This document shows positions 43,836-52,934 of a stretch of 64,000 nucleotides of DNA, piece by piece (positions within the stretch are counted from its first letter, which is position 1; each line of letters opens with the position of its first letter). The translations under genes and the position numbers were made by a program. The stretch is from Phascolarctobacterium sp. (GTDB lineage Bacteria > Bacillota > Negativicutes > Acidaminococcales > Acidaminococcaceae): positions 62,001 through 126,000 of the forward strand of contig JAUNOC010000001.1 in assembly GCA_030531205.1 (NCBI GenBank), read 5' to 3'. The notes beneath the pieces were generated by a model that did no database searches, was not told where the DNA came from, and saw nothing but the letters and a program-made list of their open reading frames with translations.

Positions 43836-45572
43836 CTACTGCCTTTTCTTTTCCAATTCCAACGCACGTCTCATGTATTCAGCCATAACTCCAGGGTGTT
43901 TTGCCTCAACAGCCGGGAAATGCGATGACACACTGTCCGCATATCTAACTTTCGGACTCTTTTTCATCAAGTTCAGAGCAGCTTCCACCCTGCCGCCTTC
44001 CGGATTTTTCTCTACACGTAATTTTTCACCAACATCAAATATCATTTTATAACGGGTACTGTTGTTGTAGACCGGCCATTCATAACCATCAATGGACGGA
44101 TTCCCCGTCTTACAGAAATTAGCAATCATTTTCTGCATTTTCAAGGACAAGTCCACCTCTTCCGGTGTACCTAAACCCCATTTGCCGTCAAAATTACCAA
44201 AGAAATAGAAACAATCAACACCATGAGCGGCTCCCAATTTGGCCTGAGATCCGTCATAGCTCGTGTCAAAAGTGTAAGAATAACCGATACCACCATTTTT
44301 AGCATGTTCGCTTGCCTGATAAGTATTGCAAATAGCCAAACTAAAGTCGTTCGTAAACTGACGGTAGATATCCCTTCCGGAATATCCCAACTTCTTCAGT
44401 TCGTCAACATAAGCCGACAAAGCCGTCTTCGCTGCAGGATTAGCTTCATTTTGCACCTTGCGGAAAACCTCCTCACAAATACCATCATAGAGTACATCCA
44501 TATCCAAAAGAGCCGCCCGATAGTAAGCAAACTCATTTGAGGTATGTCCCTGCATTACCACTATTTTTTTCGTATCTCCCCGTTCCCAACGTGCGAAAGG
44601 ATCCGCACTAAAATTTTCATCACCCACACAATGATGATAGTAATTTTCTCCACCGTTGACCCACCATTTTCTCAATTTGTCAAAAGGAACTTGTTGCAAT
44701 TCCGCCACCGTTTTGCAACCGAAATCCCTCTTTAACGCTTCCGGCAATGCCTTGGTACTTTCCATGCTAGCAGCCTGGTTAACACCTCCGCTCATGGGAA
44801 TGGCTTTTTGGAAATATTTTCTTGCTTCCGGCAATATACACAACATTGAAACGGAACCGCCCCCTGCGGACTCACCGGAAATTGTCACATTCTTCGGGTC
44901 TCCGCCAAAAGCCGCAATATTTTTCTTAATCCAACGCAATGCCTGCAATTGGTCAAACAAACCGTTGTTCACGGAACCTTTAAAATCTTTGCCGTCAGGG
45001 AAAGAAGACAAATTGATCTGCCCCAACATGCCTGTACGGTAAGTGATGGTTACCAGCATCACATCTGGATTGTTATGGGCAAAATTAAAACCATTGTACA
45101 ATGGGTCACAAGTGCCGCCGGACACCCAGCCGCCGCCATGGATGAAGACCAAAACAGGTTTCTTTTTACTCCCGTTAATATTACTCCAGATGTTCAAACA
45201 CAACATGTCGTCACCCTGCTCGTAAAGAGACGCCAATTCATGTTCATCCGCACCCTGCATATTGGACTTGCCAAAATGGTAGGCCTCGTAAACTTGTTTT
45301 GATTTCTCAGGAGCAGTCGCTTTTTTGAAACGGTTGGCACCCACCGGCTGTTTTGCATAAGGAATACCCTTCCACACACACACATCGTCCTGCCTGCAAC
45401 CTACAAAAGTGCCGTTTTGACATTTCGCTGCCAAACTTTCATCATACTGGTCTTTTTGCAAAACCTGATTAGGGGCATACTTCTCCAACACAAACGGCTT
45501 GCCCACATTAGCCAAACTTTCAGTGGTACATATAAGTCCTGTCAGCAACACACCCAACATAATTTTTTTCAT
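43836..45572 (-). CDS. Secreted carboxylesterase type B
   Basis: 578 residues. Signal peptide 1-21 (ending SLA), then the esterase fold: VFIHGGGWVSGG oxyanion loop near 142-153, nucleophile Ser in GESAGGGSVSML near 226-237, and GAAHGVDCFYFFG with the catalytic His near 480. Two Cys pairs could form disulfides. Acts outside the cytoplasm on ester substrates, which cannot be identified. The metG start lies only 14 bp downstream, so the two could share a transcript. Confidence 0.88.
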   Translation of the reverse strand: MKKIMLGVLLTGLICTTESLANVGKPFVLEKYAPNQVLQKDQYDESLAAKCQNGTFVGCRQDDVCVWKGIPYAKQPVGANRFKKATAPEKSKQVYEAYHFGKSNMQGADEHELASLYEQGDDMLCLNIWSNINGSKKKPVLVFIHGGGWVSGGTCDPLYNGFNFAHNNPDVMLVTITYRTGMLGQINLSSFPDGKDFKGSVNNGLFDQLQALRWIKKNIAAFGGDPKNVTISGESAGGGSVSMLCILPEARKYFQKAIPMSGGVNQAASMESTKALPEALKRDFGCKTVAELQQVPFDKLRKWWVNGGENYYHHCVGDENFSADPFARWERGDTKKIVVMQGHTSNEFAYYRAALLDMDVLYDGICEEVFRKVQNEANPAAKTALSAYVDELKKLGYSGRDIYRQFTNDFSLAICNTYQASEHAKNGGIGYSYTFDTSYDGSQAKLGAAHGVDCFYFFGNFDGKWGLGTPEEVDLSLKMQKMIANFCKTGNPSIDGYEWPVYNNSTRYKMIFDVGEKLRVEKNPEGGRVEAALNLMKKSPKVRYADSVSSHFPAVEAKHPGVMAEYMRRALELEKKRQ

Positions 45573-45589
45573 TTTAATTTCTTTCCTTT

Positions 45590-46435
45590 CTATTTTTCTC
45601 TTTTTATTAACTCATTATATAAATCCCTTTTGGGTACTTTGTATTTTTGTGCAATCTCTGCCAGTGCCTCTTTTTTAGGCACGCCGTCTTGTATCAGGTC
45701 TTGTACCTTTTGCAAAAGTTCGTCTAAAGTATAATGTTCTTCCTTTTGCTCCGGCGGTGCTAAGATAATTACAAATTCGCCTCTGATATTTTCCTCTGCC
45801 TGTAAATGTTCCAAAGCGCCACTTGTCATACCCCGCCAAAACTCTTCGTGAATTTTTGTTAGTTCCCGTGCCAAACAAATCTTTCTGTCGCCCAAAACTT
45901 GTAAGACATCTTTCAACACTTCCTTAATCCTATGCGGTGCTTCATAAAGAATAAGTGTTGCCGGAACACTGTTCCATGCTTGTAATTGTTCCTTACGATT
46001 CTTTGCCGACTTTGGCAAAAACCCGCCGAAGAAAAATGGTTGGGTTGGCAGTCCGCTGGCAATGAGAGCGGTCAGTGCCGCATTAGCCCCGGGAATGGGT
46101 ATTACTTGAATATTTTCTGCAATACACCGCTCTGCCAAATCCGCTCCCGGGTCTGCAATGCCGGGTAATCCTGCATCGCTTACCAGTGCCACCTGCTTGC
46201 CTGCCTGCAACTCCGCCATCAGCAAATCGCCCTGAGCGTCTTTGGTATGCTCGTCATAGCGTACTAATTTCTTTTTCAAATCAAAATGATTAAGGAGTTC
46301 TAATGTATGGCGGGTGTCCTCCGCAGCCACCAAATCCGCATCTTTGAGAACTTGCAACCCACGTGGGCTCATATCTCCTAAGTTGCCAATAGGTGTCCCC
46401 ACCAAATACAACACTCCTTTAGTATTTTCAGACAT
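45590..46435 (-). CDS. rsmI: 16S rRNA (cytidine1402-2'-O)-methyltransferase
   Basis: 281 residues. Tetrapyrrole-methylase-like fold with GVLYLVGTPIGNLGDMSPRGLQVL at the N-terminus, AEDTRHTLELL, LVSDAGLPGIADPG and LYEAPHRI; SAM-dependent methylation of the ribosomal decoding region. Upstream hairpin at 46455-46480. Confidence 0.94.
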   Translation of the reverse strand: MSENTKGVLYLVGTPIGNLGDMSPRGLQVLKDADLVAAEDTRHTLELLNHFDLKKKLVRYDEHTKDAQGDLLMAELQAGKQVALVSDAGLPGIADPGADLAERCIAENIQVIPIPGANAALTALIASGLPTQPFFFGGFLPKSAKNRKEQLQAWNSVPATLILYEAPHRIKEVLKDVLQVLGDRKICLARELTKIHEEFWRGMTSGALEHLQAEENIRGEFVIILAPPEQKEEHYTLDELLQKVQDLIQDGVPKKEALAEIAQKYKVPKRDLYNELIKREK

Positions 46436-46454
46436 AGATAATGTATTATAACAT

Positions 46455-46480
46455 AAAAAAGCGGTCTTTGCCGCTTTTTT
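46455..46480. terminator. Hairpin upstream of rsmI
   Basis: AAAAAAGCGG-TCTTTG-CCGCTTTTTT, symmetrical, so it can work on both strands. Confidence 0.65.
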
Positions 46481-46576
46481 CTTAATTTTCTTTTTAATTA
46501 TTTTTTACATCTTTCTTACTTAATAATCCTCAAATTTGCTTTTTTAATTTTCTTGCCTTACTTAATCATATTTTGC

Positions 46577-46605
46577 TTGACTTTCTCTATTCTATGTGAT
46601 ATAAT
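46577..46605 (+). promoter_or_regulatory. Strong orphan promoter
   Basis: TTGACT (46577-46582), exactly 17 bases, TATAAT (46600-46605). No protein-coding gene follows on this strand for 1.5 kb. Confidence 0.7.
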
Positions 46606-46611
46606 TATTTT

Positions 46612-46663
46612 ATTATGTTAGTTCTGTTGGGTTACGATTAGTAACTGAAGCAGAACTTTTTTT
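46612..46663 (+). ncRNA. Candidate small RNA with its own terminator
   Basis: Downstream of the promoter comes AGTTCTG (46620-46626), an inner hairpin GTTAC-GATTA-GTAAC (46631-46645), CAGAACT (46651-46657) and seven T. The predicted transcript is about 50 nt, or about 160 nt if it reads through to the second terminator at 46741. An 8-codon frame (MLVLLGYD) starts at 46615. Not a family I recognise. Confidence 0.5.
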
Positions 46664-46740
46664 ATTTACTTACGCAGGATGTTGTTCTCTGGCTTTCACG
46701 CTTCAATTTATTTTCAGCCATTAAATGCGTGGTCAATACA

Positions 46741-46770
46741 AAAAGCCCCGCAAAATTTGCGGGGCTTTTT
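46741..46770. terminator. GC-rich intrinsic terminator
   Basis: AAAAGCCCCGC...GCGGGGCTTTTT. Second possible end of the small RNA and end of the acyltransferase transcript direction. Confidence 0.8.
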
Positions 46771-46906
46771 GATGCAATAACACTTTCAAGAAAAGTTACG
46801 CCATCTTTCACGAAGCGGATTTTTAACGTTAATTTTTAACTTTTAACGTTAAAAATTGGTGTATTTAACATTAATGTGTATAAATATTATGAAAATAATC
46901 ACAATT

Positions 46907-48004
46907 CTATCTTACCCTATTTCCTGTAATAATCTTGTACACTGAAGGAACATATTTTCTCAACAAACTACCAAACATAATACACCATCCCACAATGATA
47001 AATGGAACGATAATATAAGTAAATGCTTGAACAACAGAAATTGCAGGTAAAAATTTATAACATATCTTCATAAAACATGACATTGTATTTTCATGAGATA
47101 TGTATATGAAGAAACTGAATGACGAAAAATATAAAATAAGATTTCGTATCTTTCCTTCATGAAATGTTGTAAAGCATGTAAACCAAAAAGCAATTCCCAA
47201 TATACAGCAAAACCCATGTACTATTCCTCCACTTATCGTACCTCTCATTAGACAATCTGCCAATATACAAGCAGGATATAACCACATAATATATTTTTTA
47301 TATTTGTCCAATTTTTCTAAACCAATACCATAGTGAACAAACAAATAACCCAATCCCCAAAAACATATTGTTTGCTTATTTAACAAATAATCCATCCAAT
47401 AAGTTGGTATTGGGAATAACCATAATATTAGTAATAATCCTCCAAACAATTTAGGACTTAAATCTACTATTTTTTTATAAATAACTGCAAGAAAGTTTAT
47501 TATAATTAAGTCACGGACAAACCATAATGGATATAAAATTGGATGAATGTTACTTATAACACCATATGCTTTTAACCATCGTATAATATCCCAATTACTA
47601 ACAACATTATCTGGGTTGGCAAAAAATACACTTGTAAGCGGCATTACCTGACCAATAGCAAATATAATTACCCATACTGTATTCATTATGATATAAGGGA
47701 TAAATAAAGTAATAAATTTTTTTTTGCAATTTTCTCTCCATATAAAATTATTTTTATAGAGCAGTATCGCAGACAAAAAGAAGAAACCTGGAACCGCACA
47801 ATTTGAAATGGCACTAGAAACAACAAATTTTAATGTATCTAACCATACTGGCACTTCAAAAATAACTTTACCAGTAGTAAGCGTAATGTTAGTTCCAGAC
47901 GAATGAATATAAACAACCATTATTGAAAGCCATAGTTTCAAAATATTAATTCTTTCGGATGTACTATCCAAAAGCGAATATCCTTTTTTCGTTTGTAAAT
48001 CCAT
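46907..48004 (-). CDS. Acyltransferase 3 family membrane protein
   Basis: 365 residues with about ten hydrophobic helices. The start ERINILKLWLSIMVVYIHSS carries the conserved His of acyltransferase-3 enzymes (OafA/NdvB-like), and a later FFIYISHENTMS segment is typical. Such proteins O-acetylate cell-surface glycans. GGAGG before the ATG. The gene is very AT-rich compared with its surroundings and is paired with a divergent XRE gene, suggesting recent acquisition. Surface modification is the likely role. Confidence 0.82.
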   Translation of the reverse strand: MDLQTKKGYSLLDSTSERINILKLWLSIMVVYIHSSGTNITLTTGKVIFEVPVWLDTLKFVVSSAISNCAVPGFFFLSAILLYKNNFIWRENCKKKFITLFIPYIIMNTVWVIIFAIGQVMPLTSVFFANPDNVVSNWDIIRWLKAYGVISNIHPILYPLWFVRDLIIINFLAVIYKKIVDLSPKLFGGLLLILWLFPIPTYWMDYLLNKQTICFWGLGYLFVHYGIGLEKLDKYKKYIMWLYPACILADCLMRGTISGGIVHGFCCILGIAFWFTCFTTFHEGKIRNLILYFSSFSFFIYISHENTMSCFMKICYKFLPAISVVQAFTYIIVPFIIVGWCIMFGSLLRKYVPSVYKIITGNRVR

Positions 48005-48155
48005 TTATACCTCCATAAAATTACATACTATCTGCATACTTAAAATCTGCATATTATATATAATAATCATTTCTTATACGCTTTTCAAGCAAAATCGTCA
48101 TTTTGTATGCTGATTTTTAATATAATGATGATATAGAATAATTATGGAGGTTATT

Positions 48156-48470
48156 ATGTATGATGAAGATTTTGCCCCAAGATTAATTAGTTTACGCCAA
48201 CAAAAGGGAGTTTCTGCCCGTGATATGAGTTTATCCATAGGACAAAGCCCCGGTTATATTCGTAATATTGAATCTGGGAATGCTTTACCAAGTATGTCCG
48301 CTTTCTTTTATATCTGCGACTATCTTGGCATTACTCCATCAGAATTTTTTAACACATCCGCCCAAAAACCTGAACGCCTGCGAAAAGCCATCTCCCAGTT
48401 AGAAAACTTGGACAGCGTAACCTTTGACGACATAACAGCAGTAATCAACCACTTGGCAACTAAAAATTAA
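48156..48470 (+). CDS. XRE-family helix-turn-helix regulator
   Basis: 104 residues from the ATG at 48156 (GGAGG five bases before); a start at 48144 would put the ribosome site inside the gene. HTH at about 8-65: LISLRQQKGVSARDMSLSIGQSPGYIRNIE, then a short C-terminal tail. Divergent from the acyltransferase gene across a 150-bp AT-rich gap, so probably its regulator. Ends on a 12-bp terminator stem at 48469-48505. Confidence 0.83.
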   Translation: MYDEDFAPRLISLRQQKGVSARDMSLSIGQSPGYIRNIESGNALPSMSAFFYICDYLGITPSEFFNTSAQKPERLRKAISQLENLDSVTFDDITAVINHLATKN

Positions 48471-48505
48471 AACGCTTACGGCATTTGAATCGTAAGCGTT
48501 TTTTT
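48469..48505 (+). terminator. Intrinsic terminator after the XRE gene
   Basis: AAAACGCTTACG, 10-base loop, CGTAAGCGTTTT then TTTATTTT. Confidence 0.85.
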
Positions 48506-48532
48506 ATTTTCAAACTTATCAGGAATATGAGT

Positions 48533-48735
48533 AGCCCCCGCCCTTGCGGGGGCTGTCGCTTTTAGGAACGTGGTTGCGACTGGGGGTGCAGATTACGCAG
48601 AGAACTATGTCACTACTAAATCACTCCCTCCACCGACCACTTAAAAACTGAGTCGGTCCCCCTCCCTCAAAAGAGGGCGGTTACTCAACCTCCAACATCC
48701 CTGCTCTAATCACAGGAACATCTTACCGTCATTAC
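48533..48735. repeat. MITE-like element with both stem-loop modules and no gene
   Basis: Left module: GC hairpin (CCCCCGCC-TT-GCGGGGG), stem GTCGC...GCGAC with loop TTTTAGGAACGTGGTT, then GGGGGTGCAG. Right module, inverted: CACCGAC...GTCGGTCCCCC with a CCCTC/GAGGG hairpin. Then the core AATCACAGGAACATCTTACC near 48712. These are the same modules that flank the DUF559 genes. Confidence 0.7.
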
Positions 48736-48810
48736 GCATTTCAACAAACACTTTCATTTCAAAAAATTTCTCTCATTCAAAACTGAAAAAATCGTGAAAT
48801 AATAAATTTT

Positions 48811-48845
48811 CCGTTACGTAACATTTTAAGATTGTTACGTAACGG
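48811..48845. repeat. Hairpin of two GTTACGTAAC palindromes
   Basis: CCGTTACGTAAC, 11 bases, GTTACGTAACGG. Each arm is itself palindromic; centres 21 bp apart. In the gene-free gap 48.5-49.1 kb. Confidence 0.7.
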
Positions 48846-48955
48846 ATTTTTTCTACTTTTATGATTTTGAACGGAAATAAAAGTCCTCTTCGTGCAGAAA
48901 GCATTTTCATCAATGAAATCACTCGGCAATAAAACGCAATTAAAAACGTGGAAAG

Positions 48956-48987
48956 TTAATTTCAAAGTAACGTTACTTTGAAATTAA
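48956..48987. repeat. 32-bp perfect palindrome
   Basis: 16-base arms (TTAATTTCAAAGTAAC and its complement) with no loop, centre AACGTT. Shares the GTAAC word with the neighbour hairpin. Confidence 0.75.
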
Positions 48988-49067
48988 GATTTTACTGTTC
49001 CAAATACTTTTTAATGTTAAGTGAAAAGCAAAATAAAAATTAAAGAAGTCCGCTTAAAGCGAACTTC

Positions 49068-49700
49068 TTTTCCCTCTTCTTGAAGAGGGTGGCTGCCCAC
49101 AGGAACACTGGGGCAGACGGGTGTTTTTGTTTATGCGTAGCATTCATATTCTGCTCATCACTTCTCTGTCAATCGTCAGGCACACGCCCTCTAAATTATG
49201 ATTTATATCCCAGTTGGTAAATCTAAGCACTTTCAATCCCATTTGTTCAAGATATTTTGTCCGTTCTTCATCACAAATCTTCGCATCCGGCTCATAGTGC
49301 TGAGCCCCATCTACTTCTATTACTAATCTTGCCTTATAACAATAAAAATCAACAATGTATTTGCCCAGTGGCTTTTGTCTTGTAAAGGTTACTTTGTATT
49401 TTTGCAAATATATATACCAAAGTTTTCCCTCTTCTTTGGTTTGTTCTCTTCGCAAGCGTTGGGAATTACGTTTGTTATAGCATTCATAGAGAATTTTTAC
49501 ATATTCAGTTGGTCTGCCTTCTTCATTTCTGATTTCTATATTCATGATTCCTATTTGAACACTTCGTGTAAACCAAAACACCCACCGTCTTTCTATGTTC
49601 CTAAAAACGGTCCCCCCTCTTCAAGAAGAGGGAAAACTTCGCACTATGCCGACTTTCCTGCTATAATCGCAGGAACATCTTTCCATAACTTTAAGTTTTA
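49068..49700. mobile_element. DUF559 endonuclease element, copy 1
   Basis: A DUF559 gene between two inverted modules. Left: CCCTCTTC-TTGAAGAGGG hairpin, CTGCCC-ACAGGAACACTG-GGGCAG, then GGGTG. Right: CACCC, ACCG...TATGTTCCTAAAAA...CGGT, then the mirrored CCCTCTTCAAGAAGAGGG hairpin and the core AATCGCAGGAACATCTTTCC. Matches copy 2 closely well outside the coding part. Confidence 0.72.
49144..49545 (-). CDS. DUF559 (VSR/restriction-like endonuclease fold) protein, copy 1
   Basis: 133 residues from the ATG at 49545, which follows AGGA; the frame opens earlier at 49581. DUF559 core: LRREQTKEEGKLWYIYL, then PLGKYIVDFYCYKARLVIEVDGAQHY with the D...E.DG cluster of PD-(D/E)xK/VSR-type nucleases, and LKVLRFTNWDINHNLE. 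Likely a small DNA nickase or endonuclease. By hand alignment it differs from copy 2 at 18 of 133 positions. Confidence 0.82.
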   Translation of the reverse strand: MNIEIRNEEGRPTEYVKILYECYNKRNSQRLRREQTKEEGKLWYIYLQKYKVTFTRQKPLGKYIVDFYCYKARLVIEVDGAQHYEPDAKICDEERTKYLEQMGLKVLRFTNWDINHNLEGVCLTIDREVMSRI

Positions 49701-49729
49701 AGTTTTTATCTTTTCGTTAGCGTCAGCGT

Positions 49730-49885
49730 AATCCTCTGTTTCCCCACACCCCTGCCCCTCTCCCCAAGGAGAGGGTTACTTTCGGTTTATACCAACTATC
49801 CTGAAACCTGACCACTAACACCTGAAACTTAACTATATAATCACAGGAACATCTTACCATCCTTACGCCCTATGCTCTACGCCTT
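49730..49885. repeat. Further intergenic repeat copy upstream of the metK stop
   Basis: GC hairpin CCCTCTCCCC-AAG-GAGAGGG near 49755-49787 and the core AATCACAGGAACATCTTACC near 49839. Confidence 0.6.
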
Positions 49886-49900
49886 ATATTCCCCCTTCTC

Positions 49901-51070
49901 TTATTTAACTGCTTTCTTCAATGCTTCCACCTTGTCCAATTTTTCCCATGGGAACTCTACGTCTTTTCTGCCAAAATGCCCGTAAGCGGCGGTTTTCTTA
50001 TAAATCGGACGCAATAAGTCCAATTCCCGAATAATACCACTGGGGCTTAACTGGAAATTCTTTTTTATCAATTCCACAATTTTGTCTTCTGCTATCTTCC
50101 CTGTACCGAAGGTGTCCACCAAAATGCTTACCGGCTGTGCCACGCCAATGGCATACGCCAGCTGGATTTCACATTTATCTGCCAATCCTGCCGCCACCAC
50201 ATTTTTTGCCACATGACGTGCCGCATAAGCCGCCGAACGGTCAACTTTGCTGGGGTCTTTGCCGCTGAACGCTCCGCCACCGTGTCTTGCCATCCCGCCA
50301 TAAGTATCTACAATAATTTTTCTGCCCGTCAAACCGCAATCGCCCGCCGGCCCGCCAATAACAAAACGTCCCGTAGGATTGATGTAATATTTTGTCTTGT
50401 CGTCCAACATCTTGGCAGGAATAATTTTTTTCACAACTTCACGGATAATGTCCTGTGTAATTTGTTCGTGGGTAATTTCAGGGGCGTGTTGGCTGGAAAC
50501 CACCACTGTTTCTACTCTCACGGGTTTATCGTCTTCATATTCCACCGTTACCTGTGTCTTGCCGTCAGGACGCAAATAAGGTAATACGCCAGTTTTCCGC
50601 ACCTTTGTTAATTGCAATGCCAACTGGTCTGCCAAATAAATAGGCATGGGCATATAGGTGTCTGTTTCGTTGGTGGCATAGCCAAACATCATTCCTTGGT
50701 CGCCTGCACCCAGTTCTTGTGCCGCACCACCCTTAGTTTCCAAAGAGTTATCCACGCCCAAAGCAATGTCGCTGCTCTGCTCGTCCACAGAAATCAGCAC
50801 ACCGCAACTGTTGCCGTCAAAGCCGTATTTTGCCCTGTCATAGCCAATGTCCACTACGGTCTGACGGGCAATTTTGGCAATATCCACGTAGGCCTTAGTG
50901 GTAATCTCGCCTGCCACATGAATTTGCCCTGTAGTTACCAAAGTTTCACACGCCACACGACTTTGAGGGTCTTCCGCCAACAAAGCATCCAACACCGCAT
51001 CGCTGATTTGGTCCGCTATTTTGTCGGGATGTCCTTCTGTTACAGATTCACTGGTAAAATATTTTTTCAT
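49901..51070 (-). CDS. metK: S-adenosylmethionine synthetase
   Basis: 389 residues. [20 protein letters not shown], the [11 protein letters not shown] loop and [22 protein letters not shown] are all intact. Makes SAM from methionine and ATP. It starts 1 bp after the ahcY stop and is the distal gene of the SAM-riboswitch operon. Confidence 0.96.
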   Translation of the reverse strand: MKKYFTSESVTEGHPDKIADQISDAVLDALLAEDPQSRVACETLVTTGQIHVAGEITTKAYVDIAKIARQTVVDIGYDRAKYGFDGNSCGVLISVDEQSSDIALGVDNSLETKGGAAQELGAGDQGMMFGYATNETDTYMPMPIYLADQLALQLTKVRKTGVLPYLRPDGKTQVTVEYEDDKPVRVETVVVSSQHAPEITHEQITQDIIREVVKKIIPAKMLDDKTKYYINPTGRFVIGGPAGDCGLTGRKIIVDTYGGMARHGGGAFSGKDPSKVDRSAAYAARHVAKNVVAAGLADKCEIQLAYAIGVAQPVSILVDTFGTGKIAEDKIVELIKKNFQLSPSGIIRELDLLRPIYKKTAAYGHFGRKDVEFPWEKLDKVEALKKAVK

Positions 51071-51071
51071 T

Positions 51072-52319
51072 TTAGTATTCTCCTTTCAAATATACTTCCT
51101 GCTCTTTAGTCAGTTTGTCAATTTTGTAGCCACCTGCCGCCAGTTTGAAGAAGGCAATTTCCTTGTCCAGTTCCTCCGGCAAGAGATACAATTTATTTTC
51201 CATTTCGCTGCCATGTTCTTTGATATATTTCATAGCCATAAACTGCATAGCAAAACTCAAGTCCATAATTTCAATGGGATGCCCGTCCGCACAAGCCAAA
51301 TTTACAAGCCGTCCCTGCCCCAAAAGGTTCAATTTATGCCCATTGGCAAGAGTATAAGTAGTTATGTTTTTCCGTACTTCATAAGGTTTTTTCACGCTCA
51401 ATTTTTCCAGTTCGGGAATGTTTATCTCCACATCAAAGTGTCCTGTGTTACACAGCACCGCTCCGTCTTTCATGTTCGCCATATGTTTTGCCCTGATAAC
51501 ATCTTTGCAACCTGTTACTGTAATGAAAATATCCCCAATATGAGCCGCCTTATCCATAGGCATTACTTGAAAACCATCGCACACCGCTTCAATCGCCTTT
51601 ACCGGGTCAATTTCCGTAACCACCACTTTTGCCCCCATACCTCTGGCACGCATACAAATGCCCTTGCCGCACCAGCCGTAGCCGGCCACAACTAATGTCT
51701 TGCCCGCAATAATTAAATTGGTTGTACGGATAATTCCGTCCAAACTGCTTTGCCCCGTGCCATAGCGATTGTCAAAAAGATATTTGCAGGTGGAATCATT
51801 AACAGAAATCATGGGGAAACGCAACTTGCCCGCCTCCGCCAGAGCGTGAAGCCGATGTACGCCGGTGGTAGTTTCCTCACTACCGCCCCAAATTTCCACT
51901 GCTTGTTTTGACCTTTTGCCGTGAAGCAAATTCACCAAATCGCCCCCATCATCCACAATCAAACTGGGATGACTGTCTAAAGCCATACACAGATATTTTT
52001 CGTATTCTTTCATCGTACAGCCATATTTGGCGAAGACCGAAATATTATTTTTAACTAAAGCCGCTGCCACATCGTCCTGAGTGGACAGGGGATTACAGCC
52101 GGTAGCCACCACATTGGCACCGCATTGTTTCAACAAAAGAACAAAAACTGCAGTTTTTGCTTCCATGTGAATGGACGTTACAATGTTGATGCCCTTAAAA
52201 ATCTTACTTTTACCAAATTTGTCGCCCAAGTATTTCATCAACGGCATATATTCTTTTGCCCAGTTGATTTTCTGCTCCCCCAGCGGAGCCAACTTGAGGT
52301 CTTTAACTACGCTTTGCAT
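51072..52319 (-). CDS. ahcY: S-adenosylhomocysteine hydrolase
   Basis: 415 residues, the shorter form. Substrate segments [15 protein letters not shown] and [18 protein letters not shown], the NAD Rossmann motif [20 protein letters not shown], and the conserved C-terminal Lys/Tyr end ([11 protein letters not shown] type). Splits SAH to adenosine and homocysteine. First gene after the riboswitch; the last bases of ahcY are one base from metK. Confidence 0.94.
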   Translation of the reverse strand: MQSVVKDLKLAPLGEQKINWAKEYMPLMKYLGDKFGKSKIFKGINIVTSIHMEAKTAVFVLLLKQCGANVVATGCNPLSTQDDVAAALVKNNISVFAKYGCTMKEYEKYLCMALDSHPSLIVDDGGDLVNLLHGKRSKQAVEIWGGSEETTTGVHRLHALAEAGKLRFPMISVNDSTCKYLFDNRYGTGQSSLDGIIRTTNLIIAGKTLVVAGYGWCGKGICMRARGMGAKVVVTEIDPVKAIEAVCDGFQVMPMDKAAHIGDIFITVTGCKDVIRAKHMANMKDGAVLCNTGHFDVEINIPELEKLSVKKPYEVRKNITTYTLANGHKLNLLGQGRLVNLACADGHPIEIMDLSFAMQFMAMKYIKEHGSEMENKLYLLPEELDKEIAFFKLAAGGYKIDKLTKEQEVYLKGEY

Positions 52320-52343
52320 ATTTCCTCCTTTACAAAAATTAAA

Positions 52344-52369
52344 AGCGGCGTTCCAATGAGAACGCCGCT
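52344..52369 (-). terminator. Riboswitch expression-platform terminator
   Basis: AGCGGCGTT, 8-base loop, AACGCCGCT with T-rich sequence following on the minus strand, between the aptamer and ahcY. Confidence 0.82.
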
Positions 52370-52388
52370 AAAAAATCTTTTTTAAGCA

Positions 52389-52497
52389 TTCTCATCTTCC
52401 GAAAACTCGTTGGAATTAGCACCGTTTACAAATGGTCAATCTGTAATGGTTGCTGCGGCTTCATCGGGCCAGTCCCTCTGCCGCTCTTGATGAGTAA
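52389..52497 (-). ncRNA. SAM-I (S-box) riboswitch
   Basis: Read on the minus strand: CTCATCAAGAG, AGAGGGACTGGCCCGATGA, AGCCGCAGCAACC, GGTGCTAATTCC, and the closing GATGAG that pairs with the first CTCATC. These are the diagnostic S-box elements in order. High SAM should favour the terminator and switch off ahcY-metK. Confidence 0.93.
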
Positions 52498-52513
52498 TAT
52501 TTAATTGTTATGT

Positions 52514-52542
52514 ATTTTACGCTCTTTTTAAAGAATTGTCAA
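52514..52542 (-). promoter_or_regulatory. Promoter of the ahcY-metK operon
   Basis: TTGACA (52537-52542), 17 bases, TAAAAT (52514-52519) on the minus strand; the riboswitch begins about 16 bases downstream. Confidence 0.75.
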
Positions 52543-52559
52543 GAAAAATTTAGGTATCA

Positions 52560-52850
52560 ATGGTGAGGTGTCAGGTGGAAGGTTTCAGGTTTTAGGGAAG
52601 TCCGTTAAAAGCGAACTTGAAGGCCCCTTGGTGAAGGGGTTGTCGCTTTTAGGAACGTGGTTGCGACTGGGGATTGAGAACTTCGTACTATAATTCATAA
52701 TTCACAATGCACAATGAAGGTAAAATGTTCCTGTGATTAAAATAAAAAAACTCCGCTTTATGCGAACTAACCCTCTCCCCGGGGATAGAGTCACTTTCGC
52801 ACTATGCCAACTTCCCTACTATAATCACAGGAACATTTTACCATCATTCT
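52560..52850. repeat. Two neighbouring intergenic repeats, one a complete MITE-like element
   Basis: 52620-52680 carries the left module (GCCCCTT/AAGGGGTTGTCGC, TTTTAGGAACGTGG, GCGACTGGGG). 52718-52850 is a complete element: GAAGGTAAAATGTTCCTGTG on the left inverts against CACAGGAACATTTTACCATC on the right. Confidence 0.7.
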
Positions 52851-52892
52851 TAATTCTAAATTCATAATTCTTAATTTCCCTGAACCCTGTAA

Positions 52893-52932
52893 AAAAGGGG
52901 CAAATGTTTCACGTGAAACATTGCCCCTTTTT
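52893..52932 (-). terminator. Terminator hairpin built around a parS site
   Basis: AAAAGGGGCAA...TTGCCCCTTTTT flanking TGTTTCACGTGAAACA; the whole is an inverted repeat except for one extra A. It lies 3 bp after the lipoprotein stop. Confidence 0.75.
52905..52920. other. parS: parS centromere site 1
   Basis: TGTTTCACGTGAAACA, the exact 16-bp consensus bound by chromosomal ParB (Spo0J). Chromosomal parS sites cluster around the origin. Confidence 0.93.
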
Positions 52933-52934
52933 AA

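Noticed and set aside
43162-44052. 296-codon plus-strand frame
   Set aside because: Antisense to metG and the esterase gene; no domain pattern.
46612-46770. 6S, SRP or tmRNA
   Set aside because: No match to the conserved loop sequences of these RNAs and the transcript is too short or wrongly folded.
48777-48965. 62-codon minus-strand frame
   Set aside because: Lies across the GTTACGTAAC hairpin and ends in the 32-bp palindrome; no ribosome site.
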